Below, piece after piece: positions 28,475 through 37,688 of a DNA stretch of 64,000 nucleotides. Within the stretch, counting starts at the first letter, position 1. Each line of letters starts with the position of its first letter. The translations under genes were made by a program, and so were the position numbers. The notes beneath the pieces are model-generated. The model made no database searches, was not told the DNA's origin, and saw only the letters and a list, made by a program, of their open reading frames with translations. Source of the stretch: VXNE01 sp963664635 (lineage in GTDB: Bacteria > Pseudomonadota > Gammaproteobacteria > Pseudomonadales > Azotimanducaceae); contig OY761542.1 of the NCBI GenBank assembly GCA_963664635.1, forward strand, positions 1,798,001 to 1,862,000, in the 5' to 3' direction.

Positions 28475-29223
28475 AAGTGAAGAAGCTCTTCCAGAAAACG
28501 CTGTTCGGCGTCTTCTCGCTGTTCGGGTTCATCGGGCTGTCGACGTCGATCCTCTGCGTCTACACGGTCGATACGCACCTGTCGGAGGAATACGTCAGCA
28601 ACAGCCAGGACATCGCGAAGACGATCGCGGACGCCAGCGTCGACATTCTGCTCAACCGCGACCTCTCCACCCTGCAGTCGCTGATCGACCAGTTCGTCGA
28701 GATCCAGGGCATCAAGTACATCTACGTGACGAACGAGGCCGGCGAGTACCTTGCCCACACCTTCGTGCCGGGCATCCCGGAGGAGATCCTCGCGGGAGAC
28801 CCCTCGAACACCGAGACGGTGGAGCGCAACCTGCCCGGCATGGGCGACTTCGTCGAGGTCGGCAGCCCGATCCTCGCGGGGGTGGCGGGGGCGGTGCACG
28901 TGGGCATGGACACCGACCTGATCGCGCTGAAGATCCAGCAGGCCATCGGCCGGCAGGTGTATCTCATCTCGATCGTGTTCGTGGTCGGCGTGTTCGCGGC
29001 CATCTGGCTGGTGAACCTCGCCGCGAAACCGGTGGGCGACGTGCTGGCGTACGCGGTGGCCGTCGCGCGCGACGTGAGCGGAGAGGACGGGGGCGAGGCG
29101 CTCGATCCGCGCCACGGCAGCGTGCTCGAGCGCGATGACGAGGCGGGTCAGCTCGCGCGACTGTTCCTGCACTGCCTGACGAACGGCGGTGCGGCGGGAA
29201 CGCGGCCCGCGACCCGGACCTGA
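28471..29223 (+). CDS. Membrane sensor protein with periplasmic CACHE-like domain and no output domain
   Basis: 250 residues. A first transmembrane segment (about 10-31) is followed by a periplasmic domain of about 130 residues (DIAKTIADASVDILLNRDLSTLQSLIDQF, IKYIYVTNEAGEYLAHTF, GAVHVGMDTDLI) that resembles a single CACHE/PAS-like sensor. A second transmembrane segment (163-183) and a short HAMP-like stretch then end in a 50-residue tail. No histidine kinase, GGDEF or chemotaxis domain is present. It is translated with the upstream binding protein (ATGA overlap). It may be a truncated sensor, or a partner that passes a signal to a separate kinase. Confidence 0.7.
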   Translation: MKVKKLFQKTLFGVFSLFGFIGLSTSILCVYTVDTHLSEEYVSNSQDIAKTIADASVDILLNRDLSTLQSLIDQFVEIQGIKYIYVTNEAGEYLAHTFVPGIPEEILAGDPSNTETVERNLPGMGDFVEVGSPILAGVAGAVHVGMDTDLIALKIQQAIGRQVYLISIVFVVGVFAAIWLVNLAAKPVGDVLAYAVAVARDVSGEDGGEALDPRHGSVLERDDEAGQLARLFLHCLTNGGAAGTRPATRT

Positions 29224-29256
29224 ACGCGGAGCGATCCCCTGGACGATTCGCGCACC

Positions 29257-30558
29257 ATGCCTCGCTGGATCATCGCGACCGCGTGCACGGCGCTGCAGCT
29301 CTGTCTGGGCACCGTCTATGCCTGGAGCTTCTTCCAGACGATGCTGGTGCGCGACCATGGCTGGACGTTCACGGACACGGCGTGGGCGTTCAGCATCGCG
29401 ATCTTCTCGCTCGGCACGTCCGCCGCCTGGGCCGGCGCGGCGCTGCCGAGGCTCGGCCCCCGCCGGCTGGCGCTTGCCGGCAGCGCGATGTTCTGCGGCG
29501 GCTACGTGATCGCCTCGATGGCGCTGCGCCTCGACCTGCTCTGGCTCTTCTACCTGGGATACGGGGTCATCGGTGGCGCGGGAATCGGCCTCGGCTACGT
29601 CACGCCGGTCGCGACGGTCGCCAAGTGGTACCCGGACCGCAAGGGCCTCGCCACCGGCATCGTGGTCATGGGGTTCGGCGTCGGCGCGTTCCTGCTCAGC
29701 AAGGTGCTGGCGCCGGTCCTCGTCACCCAGACGCAGACCGCCCAGGGCGGCGACCTGCCGCAGGTGTTCCTCTACCTCGGGCTCGTCTTCGCCTGCGTGC
29801 TGTTCCCCGCGAGCCTGGTGTTGCGCGACCCGCCCGCGGACTCCGCCGCGGGCGCGGGGGCGGGCGCCGAGGGGGAACCGGACGCGCCGCTGGGCGCGTG
29901 CCTGTCGTCGCGGGAGTTCGCGGTCATGTGGATCGTGTTCTTCTTCAACATCTCCGCGGGCATCTCCGTGATCAGCTTCCAGTCGCCGCTCCTGCAGGAT
30001 GTCTGGGGATTGGCCGACCCGACCGTCGAACCGGAGACCCTCGCCGCGTACGGCGCCACGCTGATCGCCATCAGTTCGCTCTGCAACGGGGTCGGGCGGC
30101 TGCTGTGGGGGATGATCTCCGACCGGATCGGCCGGGTTGCGGTGTTCCGCATCCTGCTCGCGAGCCAGATGGTGGTCTTTGGCGTGCTGATGACCGAGAC
30201 CAACCCCTGGGTGTTCTCCGCGCTCGTCTGCTACGTGCTGCTCTGTTTCGGGGGCGGTTTCGCGACGATGCCCTCGTTCATCGTGGACGTGTTCGGCTCG
30301 AAGAAGATGTCGGTCGTCTACGGGGCGATCCTGACCGCCTGGGCGGCGGCCGGCATCTTCGGCCCGCTCTACGTGGGCCACCTGAAGGACCAGTACCCGG
30401 ATCGCGCCGTGATCTACTGCTTCCTGATCGGCATCCTGATCCTCGGCCTCGGCTACGTGTTCTCGTACCTGCTGAACGACGATCGGCTGCGCGTCGGCAA
30501 GCCGACCGTCGAGGATACGCTGCGGCAGTTCGGGATACCGGTGCCAAGGAGTACCTGA
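29257..30558 (+). CDS. MFS transporter of the oxalate/formate antiporter (OFA) type
   Basis: 433 residues with about 12 hydrophobic segments. Family features include LGTVYAWSFFQTMLVRDHGW in TM1, GGAGIGLGYVTPVATVAKWYPDRKGLATGI in TM4-5, and GMISDRIGR between TM8 and TM9, all typical of OFA-family major facilitators. It probably exchanges or imports a small mono- or dicarboxylate. It follows the binding protein and sensor genes by 33 bp in the same direction, so the three may form a substrate-sensing and uptake unit (inference). Confidence 0.88.
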   Translation: MPRWIIATACTALQLCLGTVYAWSFFQTMLVRDHGWTFTDTAWAFSIAIFSLGTSAAWAGAALPRLGPRRLALAGSAMFCGGYVIASMALRLDLLWLFYLGYGVIGGAGIGLGYVTPVATVAKWYPDRKGLATGIVVMGFGVGAFLLSKVLAPVLVTQTQTAQGGDLPQVFLYLGLVFACVLFPASLVLRDPPADSAAGAGAGAEGEPDAPLGACLSSREFAVMWIVFFFNISAGISVISFQSPLLQDVWGLADPTVEPETLAAYGATLIAISSLCNGVGRLLWGMISDRIGRVAVFRILLASQMVVFGVLMTETNPWVFSALVCYVLLCFGGGFATMPSFIVDVFGSKKMSVVYGAILTAWAAAGIFGPLYVGHLKDQYPDRAVIYCFLIGILILGLGYVFSYLLNDDRLRVGKPTVEDTLRQFGIPVPRST

Positions 30559-30565
30559 CCTTCAA

Positions 30566-32713
30566 GTGACTACTCCGATCCGTGTTCGTCCAAACGCCCT
30601 CGGCGATCTGCGGGCCGAAGCCGACGGGCCCATGCTAACGCGGGCGTTTCTTGAGACTCCGGACTACCGCACCTTGATTGAGACCTCTGATCGGTCCGTG
30701 ATCGTAGGCAGGCGTGGCACTGGTAAGAGTGCGTTGGCGTTGCAGCTAGGGAAGTTCTTTGGTCGCGAACAGCACAAGTCTGTCGTGGACATCGGTCCGT
30801 CGGAAGACCAGGCGATTGGCCTGCGGCCGCGTATGGCCAAGTTCGGAAGTACTTTCTCCACTGTTAGGGCAGGGGCACGATTGGTATGGCGGTACGCTCT
30901 GATGATGGAGGCTGCCAATGCTCTCTCGCCAATATACACGTTTCGACAGAGTGGTGCCCAAACGAGTCTAAAGGGGCGTGTACAAGATTGGACGAGTTTG
31001 GGTGGTAACGTCTTTGCAAGATACCTGAGCCTAGTCAAGCGTATCACCCAGGACGACCTGTCGCCGGAAGAGCGCATTGGCGACCTGTCTTCGAATCTCG
31101 ACCTGTCGAGAGTGGAAGAGGACCTGCTCGGTGGTACGAAGCGCGTATCTCATGCCGTAGTCTTCATTATAGATAGGCTTGACGAAGGGTATCTTCCCGA
31201 TGTCTATGGCGCCGCGTTGGTTGACGGGTTGGTTCATGCTTCCATCGACATCAAGACTCGAATCCCATGTGTGCGGCCGGTTTTGTTTCTTCGAGACAAC
31301 ATGCTCCGCGCTGTTCAACAGCTGGATCCCGACTACTCGAGGAACATCGAGGCCAGTGTGCTTCGCTTGCATTGGGACGTTGGGTCGTTGTTTACGTTTG
31401 CGACGCGGCGACTTCAGATTGCGTTCGATCTCCCGCAAGAAGCCAATCGAAAGCTCTGGGATAGTTGTGTGGTTTCAGATTTGGCGGGACAAGCCGGCTT
31501 CAAACGATGCCTTCAGCACACGCTTTATCGGCCTCGGGACATATTGGCGCTACTGAATATGGCCATCTATGAAGCCGGGCAACGCACCGCTTCGGGGATC
31601 CGCATCGCGAAACAGGACATTGACACATCGGCAAGGCAAATTTCGCAGATTCGCATTGATGACCTGAGGAAGGAATACGACGCGATTCTCCCCGGACTTG
31701 AGGCATATCTGACCGCTTTCGAGGGTGGCAAAGCCGAGTTGACTGTTGAGGAGACTACCAAGGTGCTTGGCAAGGTGCTGGAACGAGGGTCCGACGAACC
31801 CATCGTGCAGCAAGAGTTCGATATTCTCACGAACCCTGCGGAAATCCTCAGAGGGCTCTACAGCGTCGGGTTTCTGGGGGTCCGAGAGGGAATCGAAGGG
31901 CCGTTTGTATTCTGCCATGATGGGCGCGCTCCGGATAGGGACTTCATGGACCCAGACGGCGTACTTGTCCACCCGTGCTACTGGATCGCCTTGAGCATTG
32001 GTGGTCGGGAGTTGGACGCCATCCGTGCAGACGAGATATATGATGAGTACGATATAGAGACGTCTTCCGAGACTCCCCAGATACGTAGCGGTAACATCGA
32101 AGCATTCGTCTCGGAGCTCGCGGAGATCCCCTTGGGCATGGAAGGTGCTGGGGCCTTTGAGAAGTGGTGTGAAAGAGCCGTTCGTATCTGCTTCGCTAAG
32201 GGGTTGCGCAACGTGGAGTTGAAGCCGAATCGCGGGGCTAGACTTAGGCGGGATGTTGTCGCAACCAACCTCTCGGATGATGGGGCGTGGAAGAGAATTC
32301 GCGAGGACTATGGCACGAGGCAGGTCACGTTCGAAGTAAAGAACGTTGTAGATCTTGACGCTCACGACTATCAGCAAATGGTCTCGTACTTGACGGGAGA
32401 TTACGGGCGGCTCGGTTTCTTTGTAACACGGTCTAGCACCACCGATCTGCACAAGGGCCGGGACGTGGATTGGGTGAGGGACATGCACGCGCAGCATGAG
32501 GTCCTGCTGATAAAGCTCACAGCGGAGTTCTTCGTGAAGCAGCTAAGAAAGCTTGAGAATCCGCAGAAACATGATGCGGTTGACAACTCCGTGCACTACC
32601 TTCTGGATACGTATAGCCGGCTTTACGTCGCTGGCCAAGGTAAACCTCGCCGGGAGGGGAAGGGGAGGAGGCGGAAGAAGGGAGCACGCAGGAAAGCGCG
32701 CCGACGTGACTAG
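30566..32713 (+). CDS. P-loop ATPase (Sll1717-like) fused to a PD-(D/E)XK-like nuclease domain
   Basis: 715 residues from GTG 30566. Walker A is GRRGTGKS (48-55), and a Walker B-like stretch VVFIIDRLDEGY lies near 198-209. The ATPase part extends to about residue 430 and resembles the Sll1717-type P-loop family. The C-terminal part, from about 525, has FEKWCERAVRICFAKG, then RRDVV (D563) and FEVKN (E590-x-K592), followed by a helix with Q-M-V-S-Y. That is the order expected of a restriction-endonuclease-like fold. The tail is strongly basic (many Lys/Arg). Base and codon use is visibly AT-richer than the flanking genes, which suggests recent transfer. It is a candidate stand-alone defence protein; the nuclease call is inference from motifs. 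Confidence 0.75.
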   Translation: MTTPIRVRPNALGDLRAEADGPMLTRAFLETPDYRTLIETSDRSVIVGRRGTGKSALALQLGKFFGREQHKSVVDIGPSEDQAIGLRPRMAKFGSTFSTVRAGARLVWRYALMMEAANALSPIYTFRQSGAQTSLKGRVQDWTSLGGNVFARYLSLVKRITQDDLSPEERIGDLSSNLDLSRVEEDLLGGTKRVSHAVVFIIDRLDEGYLPDVYGAALVDGLVHASIDIKTRIPCVRPVLFLRDNMLRAVQQLDPDYSRNIEASVLRLHWDVGSLFTFATRRLQIAFDLPQEANRKLWDSCVVSDLAGQAGFKRCLQHTLYRPRDILALLNMAIYEAGQRTASGIRIAKQDIDTSARQISQIRIDDLRKEYDAILPGLEAYLTAFEGGKAELTVEETTKVLGKVLERGSDEPIVQQEFDILTNPAEILRGLYSVGFLGVREGIEGPFVFCHDGRAPDRDFMDPDGVLVHPCYWIALSIGGRELDAIRADEIYDEYDIETSSETPQIRSGNIEAFVSELAEIPLGMEGAGAFEKWCERAVRICFAKGLRNVELKPNRGARLRRDVVATNLSDDGAWKRIREDYGTRQVTFEVKNVVDLDAHDYQQMVSYLTGDYGRLGFFVTRSSTTDLHKGRDVDWVRDMHAQHEVLLIKLTAEFFVKQLRKLENPQKHDAVDNSVHYLLDTYSRLYVAGQGKPRREGKGRRRKKGARRKARRRD

Positions 32714-32845
32714 GATCGGTCGATAGATCTGTTGTTCATAGGTGCCTCAAAGCGCGCAAGTGATTGCGTACTGTACGACGACGGCAGGGGAAGTACCGTG
32801 GCGAGTGTCGATCGTCCCTGGGCCTTGGAGGGCCCCGCTGGAGAT

Positions 32846-32872
32846 CGACAACCCTGGGCGAGTTGGTTGTCG
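32846..32872. terminator. Hairpin between convergent genes
   Basis: A perfect 8-bp stem CGACAACC/GGTTGTCG with an 11-nt loop lies in the 220-bp gap between the ATPase-nuclease gene and the convergent amidohydrolase gene. There is no U-run, so it is only a possible terminator. Nothing else recognisable lies in the gap. Confidence 0.3.
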
Positions 32873-32933
32873 TCACGCCGAAGTCGTTCGATAGGCTCGT
32901 TATGAGTCGGCTCGTCGGCGAACTCCCGAAGCG

Positions 32934-34592
32934 TCAGGCCACCCCGTTCCGGATCACCACCCCGGCCCGCGCACCCGTGTGCTCGTCGTCGCGCAGGATG
33001 ACCGCCCCGTTGCAGACCGTCGCCAGATACCCGGCCGCGCGCTGCTGGAAGCGCGGCGCGCCCCCCGGGAAGTCGCGCACGATGTAAGGCTGGCGTTCGG
33101 CGAGGCGGTCGATGTCGATGACGTTCAGGTCGGCGCGCCGGCCGCGCTCGAGACTGCCGCGGTCACGGAGCCCGAGGACCCGCGCCGGCTCGGCGCTGAT
33201 CCGCCGGACGGCTTCTTCCAGGGAGTAGACGCCCGTGTCCCGGTGCCAGTGCGACAGCACGAACGTGGGCCAGCCGGAGTCGATCATCTGGCTGACGTGG
33301 GCGCCCGCGTCGCCGAGGCCCGGCATCGCCCAGGGCGTCGTGATCATCTGCTCGAGCTGATCGAGGTTCACGTTGAAGGCGCGCATGTGCACGAGGGCCT
33401 TCCCGTCGGTCTCCAGCATGATGCGCAGCCAGGTCTCGGCGGGGTGCTCGCCGGCGGCTTCGGCCAGGTCGCGGAGGCTCTCCCGGCGCGGCTGGGTGTA
33501 CACGGGACGCTCGTCCACGCCCATGAAGTAGTGGCGCCCGGCGGCGTCCAGGAGCGGGTGGTGGTTCGCGTGTTCCCGGATTTCGCGCACGAGCGTGGCG
33601 CGGAACGACTCGTCGCGGATCGCCTCGAGGCGGCCGTCGAGGTCCATCCCGCGCAGGCGGTTCCAGGCCGGCGTGCTCCAGAAGTTATCCGTGCTCAGGC
33701 CGCCGACTCCGCCGCCGCTGCGCGGCACGGTAACCGCGGTGACGTCGAGCCCTTTTTCGCGCATCTCGGTGACGCGCTCGTCCAGGAGCGCCGTGTGTTC
33801 CGCGATCGCGCTGAAGAGAATGCGGCTCGACCGGGCCTCCTCCTCGAGGATGTCCATCTCCGTGTCCAGATCCCCGAAGTGGGGCACCGTCTGCATCAGG
33901 CCGCCGTGGCTGCCGACCGCGCGGGAGATCGCCAGCAGTTCCTCGCGGCTGGCGAAGGTGCCGGGTATCGAGCGACCGTCGGGAAGGCGGTGGCCCGGGT
34001 GCCGGTTGACCGAGAACCCGACCGCGCCGTCGGCGACGGACTGGCAGGCCAGGGCGGCGATGCGTTCGATCTCTTCCGGTGTCGCCTCGTCGTCGATGGC
34101 GCGCTCGCCCATCACGAAGAACCGGGTCGCGCCGTGCCCCACGAGGCCGGCGACGTTGATCATCGGGCCGAGGCGCTCGATGGAATCGAGATAGCCGCCG
34201 TAGGATTCCCAGTCCCACGGGAGCCCGGTCAGAATCGCGTACTTCGGAATGTCCTCGACGGTCTCCATCATCCCGGCCAGGAACTCGCGGTCGCTCGCCT
34301 TGCAGGGGGCGAAGGTCACCCCGCAGTTGCCGAGCAGCGCGGTGGTGACCCCGTGCCAGGTAATGGAGGTCATGTCCGGGTCCCAGCCGATCTGGGCGTC
34401 GAGGTGGGTGTGCAGGTCCACGAAGCCGGGCGTCACGACCGCTCCCCTGGCTTCGATCTCCTCGGCGCCGCCGTCGCGCACCGTGCCGACCGCCGTGATC
34501 GTGTCGTCGTCCACCGCGATGTCGCCTTCGAAGGGCGCGCCGCCGGTGCCGTCCACGATGAGTCCGCCCCGCACCACCAGATCGTGCGCCAT
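32934..34592 (-). CDS. Amidohydrolase family protein (D-aminoacylase/N-acyl-D-amino-acid deacylase-like)
   Basis: 552 residues from ATG 34592, preceded by GGGGGAA; the open frame runs far upstream but without a second domain. It shows the metal site GFVDLHTHLDAQ, the WDPDMTSITWHGVTTALLGNCGVTFAP region, and a late GLGDAGAHVSQMIDSG containing the catalytic Asp. These are features of the D-aminoacylase branch of the amidohydrolase superfamily, zinc enzymes that cleave N-acyl or amide bonds. It is cytoplasmic, with no signal peptide. It is divergent from the DUF1330 gene with 99 bp between, probably sharing a promoter region. Confidence 0.9.
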   Translation of the reverse strand: MAHDLVVRGGLIVDGTGGAPFEGDIAVDDDTITAVGTVRDGGAEEIEARGAVVTPGFVDLHTHLDAQIGWDPDMTSITWHGVTTALLGNCGVTFAPCKASDREFLAGMMETVEDIPKYAILTGLPWDWESYGGYLDSIERLGPMINVAGLVGHGATRFFVMGERAIDDEATPEEIERIAALACQSVADGAVGFSVNRHPGHRLPDGRSIPGTFASREELLAISRAVGSHGGLMQTVPHFGDLDTEMDILEEEARSSRILFSAIAEHTALLDERVTEMREKGLDVTAVTVPRSGGGVGGLSTDNFWSTPAWNRLRGMDLDGRLEAIRDESFRATLVREIREHANHHPLLDAAGRHYFMGVDERPVYTQPRRESLRDLAEAAGEHPAETWLRIMLETDGKALVHMRAFNVNLDQLEQMITTPWAMPGLGDAGAHVSQMIDSGWPTFVLSHWHRDTGVYSLEEAVRRISAEPARVLGLRDRGSLERGRRADLNVIDIDRLAERQPYIVRDFPGGAPRFQQRAAGYLATVCNGAVILRDDEHTGARAGVVIRNGVA

Positions 34593-34691
34593 GAGTTCCC
34601 CCGGATGTGTCGAAAGGTTCGGTCGCGTAGTATGCCGGATTTGCCGGCGGCGGCCAGCCGCCGGCGCTTTGGCGGAGGGCTGGAACAGGAC

Positions 34692-35123
34692 ATGAACGTA
34701 CACAACGCGGTTGCGCCGACGCCGGAAGGCATGCAGGCCTTCCTGGCGCAGGACATCGAGGGTCCCGTCTCGATGTTGAACCTGCTGAAGTTCAAGGAGA
34801 AGGCGGAGTATGCCGACGGGCGCGAGACGGACCTGACGGGCGCCGAGGCGTACGGACTCTACGGGCGGGACATGTCCCGCTGGGTAACGTCGCAGGGCGG
34901 ACGGCTGCTGTTCTCCGGCCCCGCCCAGCACTTGGTGCTGGGGCAAGCGGACGAGCTGTGGGACCAGGTGGCGATCATGGAGTATCCCTCGAAGGAGGCG
35001 TTCGTGAAGATCGTCTCCGCGCCCGAGGTGGCGGAATGGGCCGTGCACCGGACGGCCGGGCTCGAAGGCCAGTTGCTGATCGCCGTGACGGCGACGGGAA
35101 CGTTGGAGTCTCCGCTTGCTTGA
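34692..35123 (+). CDS. DUF1330 domain-containing protein
   Basis: 143 residues. The central region PVSMLNLLKFKEKAEYADGRE...GAEAYGLYGRDMSRWV and the closing DQVAIMEYPSKEAFVKIVSAPEVAEWAVHRTAGL match the DUF1330 family of small ferredoxin-like alpha/beta proteins of unknown function, often encoded beside acyl-CoA metabolism genes. The CoA-transferase gene starts 31 bp downstream in the same direction, so the two are probably co-transcribed. Confidence 0.85.
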   Translation: MNVHNAVAPTPEGMQAFLAQDIEGPVSMLNLLKFKEKAEYADGRETDLTGAEAYGLYGRDMSRWVTSQGGRLLFSGPAQHLVLGQADELWDQVAIMEYPSKEAFVKIVSAPEVAEWAVHRTAGLEGQLLIAVTATGTLESPLA

Positions 35124-35153
35124 GCGGGCGGGGGACGGCGAAGGACCGAAGCG

Positions 35154-37592
35154 ATGACCATGCTGGAACCCTACCGGGTGCTCGACTTCACCGACGCGCG
35201 CGGCGAGATCGGCCCGATGGTGCTGGGCGACCTCGGGGCGGACGTGATCCGGGTGGAACCGCCCGGCGGCACCGCGGCGCGAAGGGTCGAACCCCGCATC
35301 GTCGGTGACGATGGCGATCTCGCGAGCCTGTCCTTCCGTGCCTTCAACCGGAACAAACGGTCCGTCGTCCTCGATCCGTCCAGCGCCGCGGCGGACCGGG
35401 GCGCACTCGAGTCGCTGATCGCATCGGCCGACTTCCTCTTCGAGTCCGGCCTGCCGGGTACGCTCGCACCGTTCGGCCTGGACGCCGCGGCGGTACGCCG
35501 GCGCAATCCGCGCATCGTCCACGTCTGCGTCTCGCCGTTCGGCATCGACGGGCCGCGCGCGGAAGACCAGGCCAACGACCTCGTGCTGGCGGCGATGGGC
35601 GGGCCGGTGTTCCTGCAGGGGCCCGGGGATCGTGCGCCGGTCAGGCTGAGCGTGCCCCAGGTGTGGCGCCATGTCGGCGTCGAAGCGGCGGTCGGTGCGC
35701 TGGCCGCGCACGCGCGCATGCTGAAGACCGGTGTGGGCGCTTTCGTCGACGTCTCGGCTCAGTGCGCGATGACCTGGACCATGCTGCAGGCGATGGATGC
35801 CCACGCCATCCAAGGTTTCGATTTCGAGCGCGGCGGCTCGCTCATGCTCGGCATCGAGATCGTGCAGCCCTGCGAGGACGGGCACCTCATCGCACTGCCC
35901 AGTTCGGACGTCATCCTCGGGCTGCTCGACTGGATGATCGAGGAAGGCGCCATCGACGCCTCCGCGCGGGACGTGGACTGGGAACTCTACGACCAGAGCC
36001 TTCGGGATCCGGAACTGGCCCAGAAGTGGACGGTGGCCGAGATGACGGAGATCCTGCGTGGGTTCTTTGCCCTGCACACGAAACGCGAGCTGTTCGATTT
36101 CGGCATTGCGCACGGCATCACGCTGGCCCCGGTCGGCACCGTGCCGGAGATGCTGGAGCTCCAGCATCTGCGGGCGCGGGACTACTGGCACGAGCTTGTC
36201 GTGCCGGGGGCGGGGGTCGTCCGGAGCGCCGGTGCGTGGGTGAAGTCGAACGAGTCGTCGCCGCCGCCGGTGTCAGTGCGCCGGGATGCGCCGGCACTCG
36301 ACGCGGACGGGCCCGCGATCCGCGCGGAACTCGATGCCGGGTCGGGACGTGCCGGCGGGACGCCGCCGGCCGAGGTCGAGCCACGCTCCGGCGACGACGC
36401 GCTGCCGTTCGCCGGCCTGAAGGTCGCGGACTTCGCGTGGGTGGGCGTCGGCCCCATCTCGTCGAAGTACCTGGCCGACCACGGCGCCACGGTGGTGCGC
36501 GTGGAGTCGGAGAACCGGCCCGACGTGCTGCGCGGCGCGCCGCCGTTCAAGGACAACCTGCCGGGCATCAACCGGTCGCAGTTCTTCGGCGACTTCAACA
36601 CCTCGAAGCTGGGACTCGCCCTCGACCTCTCGCGGGACGCAGCGGTCGCCGTCGCGAAGCGGCTGATCGCGTGGTCCGACGTGATGATCGAGAGCTTCAC
36701 GCCGGGGGCCGTGCAGCGGATGGGGCTCGACTACGAGCGCATGCGCGAGATCAACCCCGGCCTCGTGATGGTAAGCACCTGCCTCATGGGGCAGACGGGC
36801 CCCGCGCGAAAAATGAGCGGTTACGGTTACCACGCGGGCGCCATCGCCGGGTACTACGAGGTGACCGGGTGGCCGGACCGGCCTCCGAGCGGACCCTGGA
36901 CCGCCTACACCGACACCATCGCGCCGCGCTTCGTTTCGAGCGTCCTGGCCGCGGCGCTGGACCGCCGGCGGCGCACGGGCGAGGGCTGCTACATCGACCT
37001 CGCGCAGCTCGAAGCGGCGCTCCACTTCCTGGGTCCCGAGATTCTCGACCACCAGGTCAACGGCCGTTCGGTAACGCGGATCGGCAACCGCGACCGGTTC
37101 ACCGCGCCGCAGGGCTGCTACCCGTGCCGGGGCGAGGACAACTGGGTCGCGATCGCCGTCGACACCGACGCGCAGTGGCGCGCATTGGCGGGCGTCGTGG
37201 GGTGTGCCGACGAGTACCCGAGCAACGCGGAACGCCTGGCGGCGCACGACGCCATCGACGAGGTGCTGTCCGCCTGGACGTCGCGGCGCGACGCCGCATG
37301 GATCGCCGGGGCATTGCAGGCGGCGGGGGTCCCGGCGGGCGTCGTGCAGCGCTCGAGCGACCTGCTGCGGGACCCGCAGTACATGCACCGCGGGTTCTAC
37401 CGCGAGTTCGAGCACGGCGAGATGGGCCGCGTCCCTTACGCCGGGCACCAGTACCGGATCTCGGACTACGACAACGGCCCCCGGGGACCGGCGCCGCAAC
37501 TCGGGGAGCACAGCTTCCAGGTGCTGACCGAATTGCTGGGGATGTCGGATGACGAGGTCGGCCAGGCTTTCGCTTCCGGTGCGATCCTGTAA
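35154..37592 (+). CDS. Two-domain CaiB/BaiF CoA-transferase family protein (class III)
   Basis: 812 residues, about twice the usual length, because two CaiB/BaiF domains are fused: residues 1-400 (YRVLDFTDARGEIGPMVLGDLGADVIRVEPP) and about 418-812 (LKVADFAWVGVGPISSKYLADHGATVVRVES). The catalytic Asp expected near residue 169 of formyl-CoA transferase lies in the variable middle of each half and was not assigned with certainty; the second half has EGCYIDLAQLEAALH at the right place. Class III enzymes move CoA between carboxylic acids or racemise acyl-CoAs. Fused versions are known. The pathway here is unknown, though neighbouring amidohydrolase and DUF1330 genes suggest acid catabolism. Confidence 0.9.
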   Translation: MTMLEPYRVLDFTDARGEIGPMVLGDLGADVIRVEPPGGTAARRVEPRIVGDDGDLASLSFRAFNRNKRSVVLDPSSAAADRGALESLIASADFLFESGLPGTLAPFGLDAAAVRRRNPRIVHVCVSPFGIDGPRAEDQANDLVLAAMGGPVFLQGPGDRAPVRLSVPQVWRHVGVEAAVGALAAHARMLKTGVGAFVDVSAQCAMTWTMLQAMDAHAIQGFDFERGGSLMLGIEIVQPCEDGHLIALPSSDVILGLLDWMIEEGAIDASARDVDWELYDQSLRDPELAQKWTVAEMTEILRGFFALHTKRELFDFGIAHGITLAPVGTVPEMLELQHLRARDYWHELVVPGAGVVRSAGAWVKSNESSPPPVSVRRDAPALDADGPAIRAELDAGSGRAGGTPPAEVEPRSGDDALPFAGLKVADFAWVGVGPISSKYLADHGATVVRVESENRPDVLRGAPPFKDNLPGINRSQFFGDFNTSKLGLALDLSRDAAVAVAKRLIAWSDVMIESFTPGAVQRMGLDYERMREINPGLVMVSTCLMGQTGPARKMSGYGYHAGAIAGYYEVTGWPDRPPSGPWTAYTDTIAPRFVSSVLAAALDRRRRTGEGCYIDLAQLEAALHFLGPEILDHQVNGRSVTRIGNRDRFTAPQGCYPCRGEDNWVAIAVDTDAQWRALAGVVGCADEYPSNAERLAAHDAIDEVLSAWTSRRDAAWIAGALQAAGVPAGVVQRSSDLLRDPQYMHRGFYREFEHGEMGRVPYAGHQYRISDYDNGPRGPAPQLGEHSFQVLTELLGMSDDEVGQAFASGAIL

Positions 37593-37613
37593 GGGCGACG
37601 CTTGTCGTCGCCC
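37593..37613 (+). terminator. Hairpin directly after the CoA-transferase stop
   Basis: A perfect 8-bp stem GGGCGACG/CGTCGCCC with a 5-nt loop begins at the base after the TAA stop. No T-run follows, so it may be a rho-assisted or processing hairpin. Confidence 0.45.
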
Positions 37614-37688
37614 GTCCCGCGGTCGCGCCGTTGTGGAGCCGCAGAGCGCGTTCGCCGACAAGGCGGTTTCGCGCCGGAGGGCCGCAGT

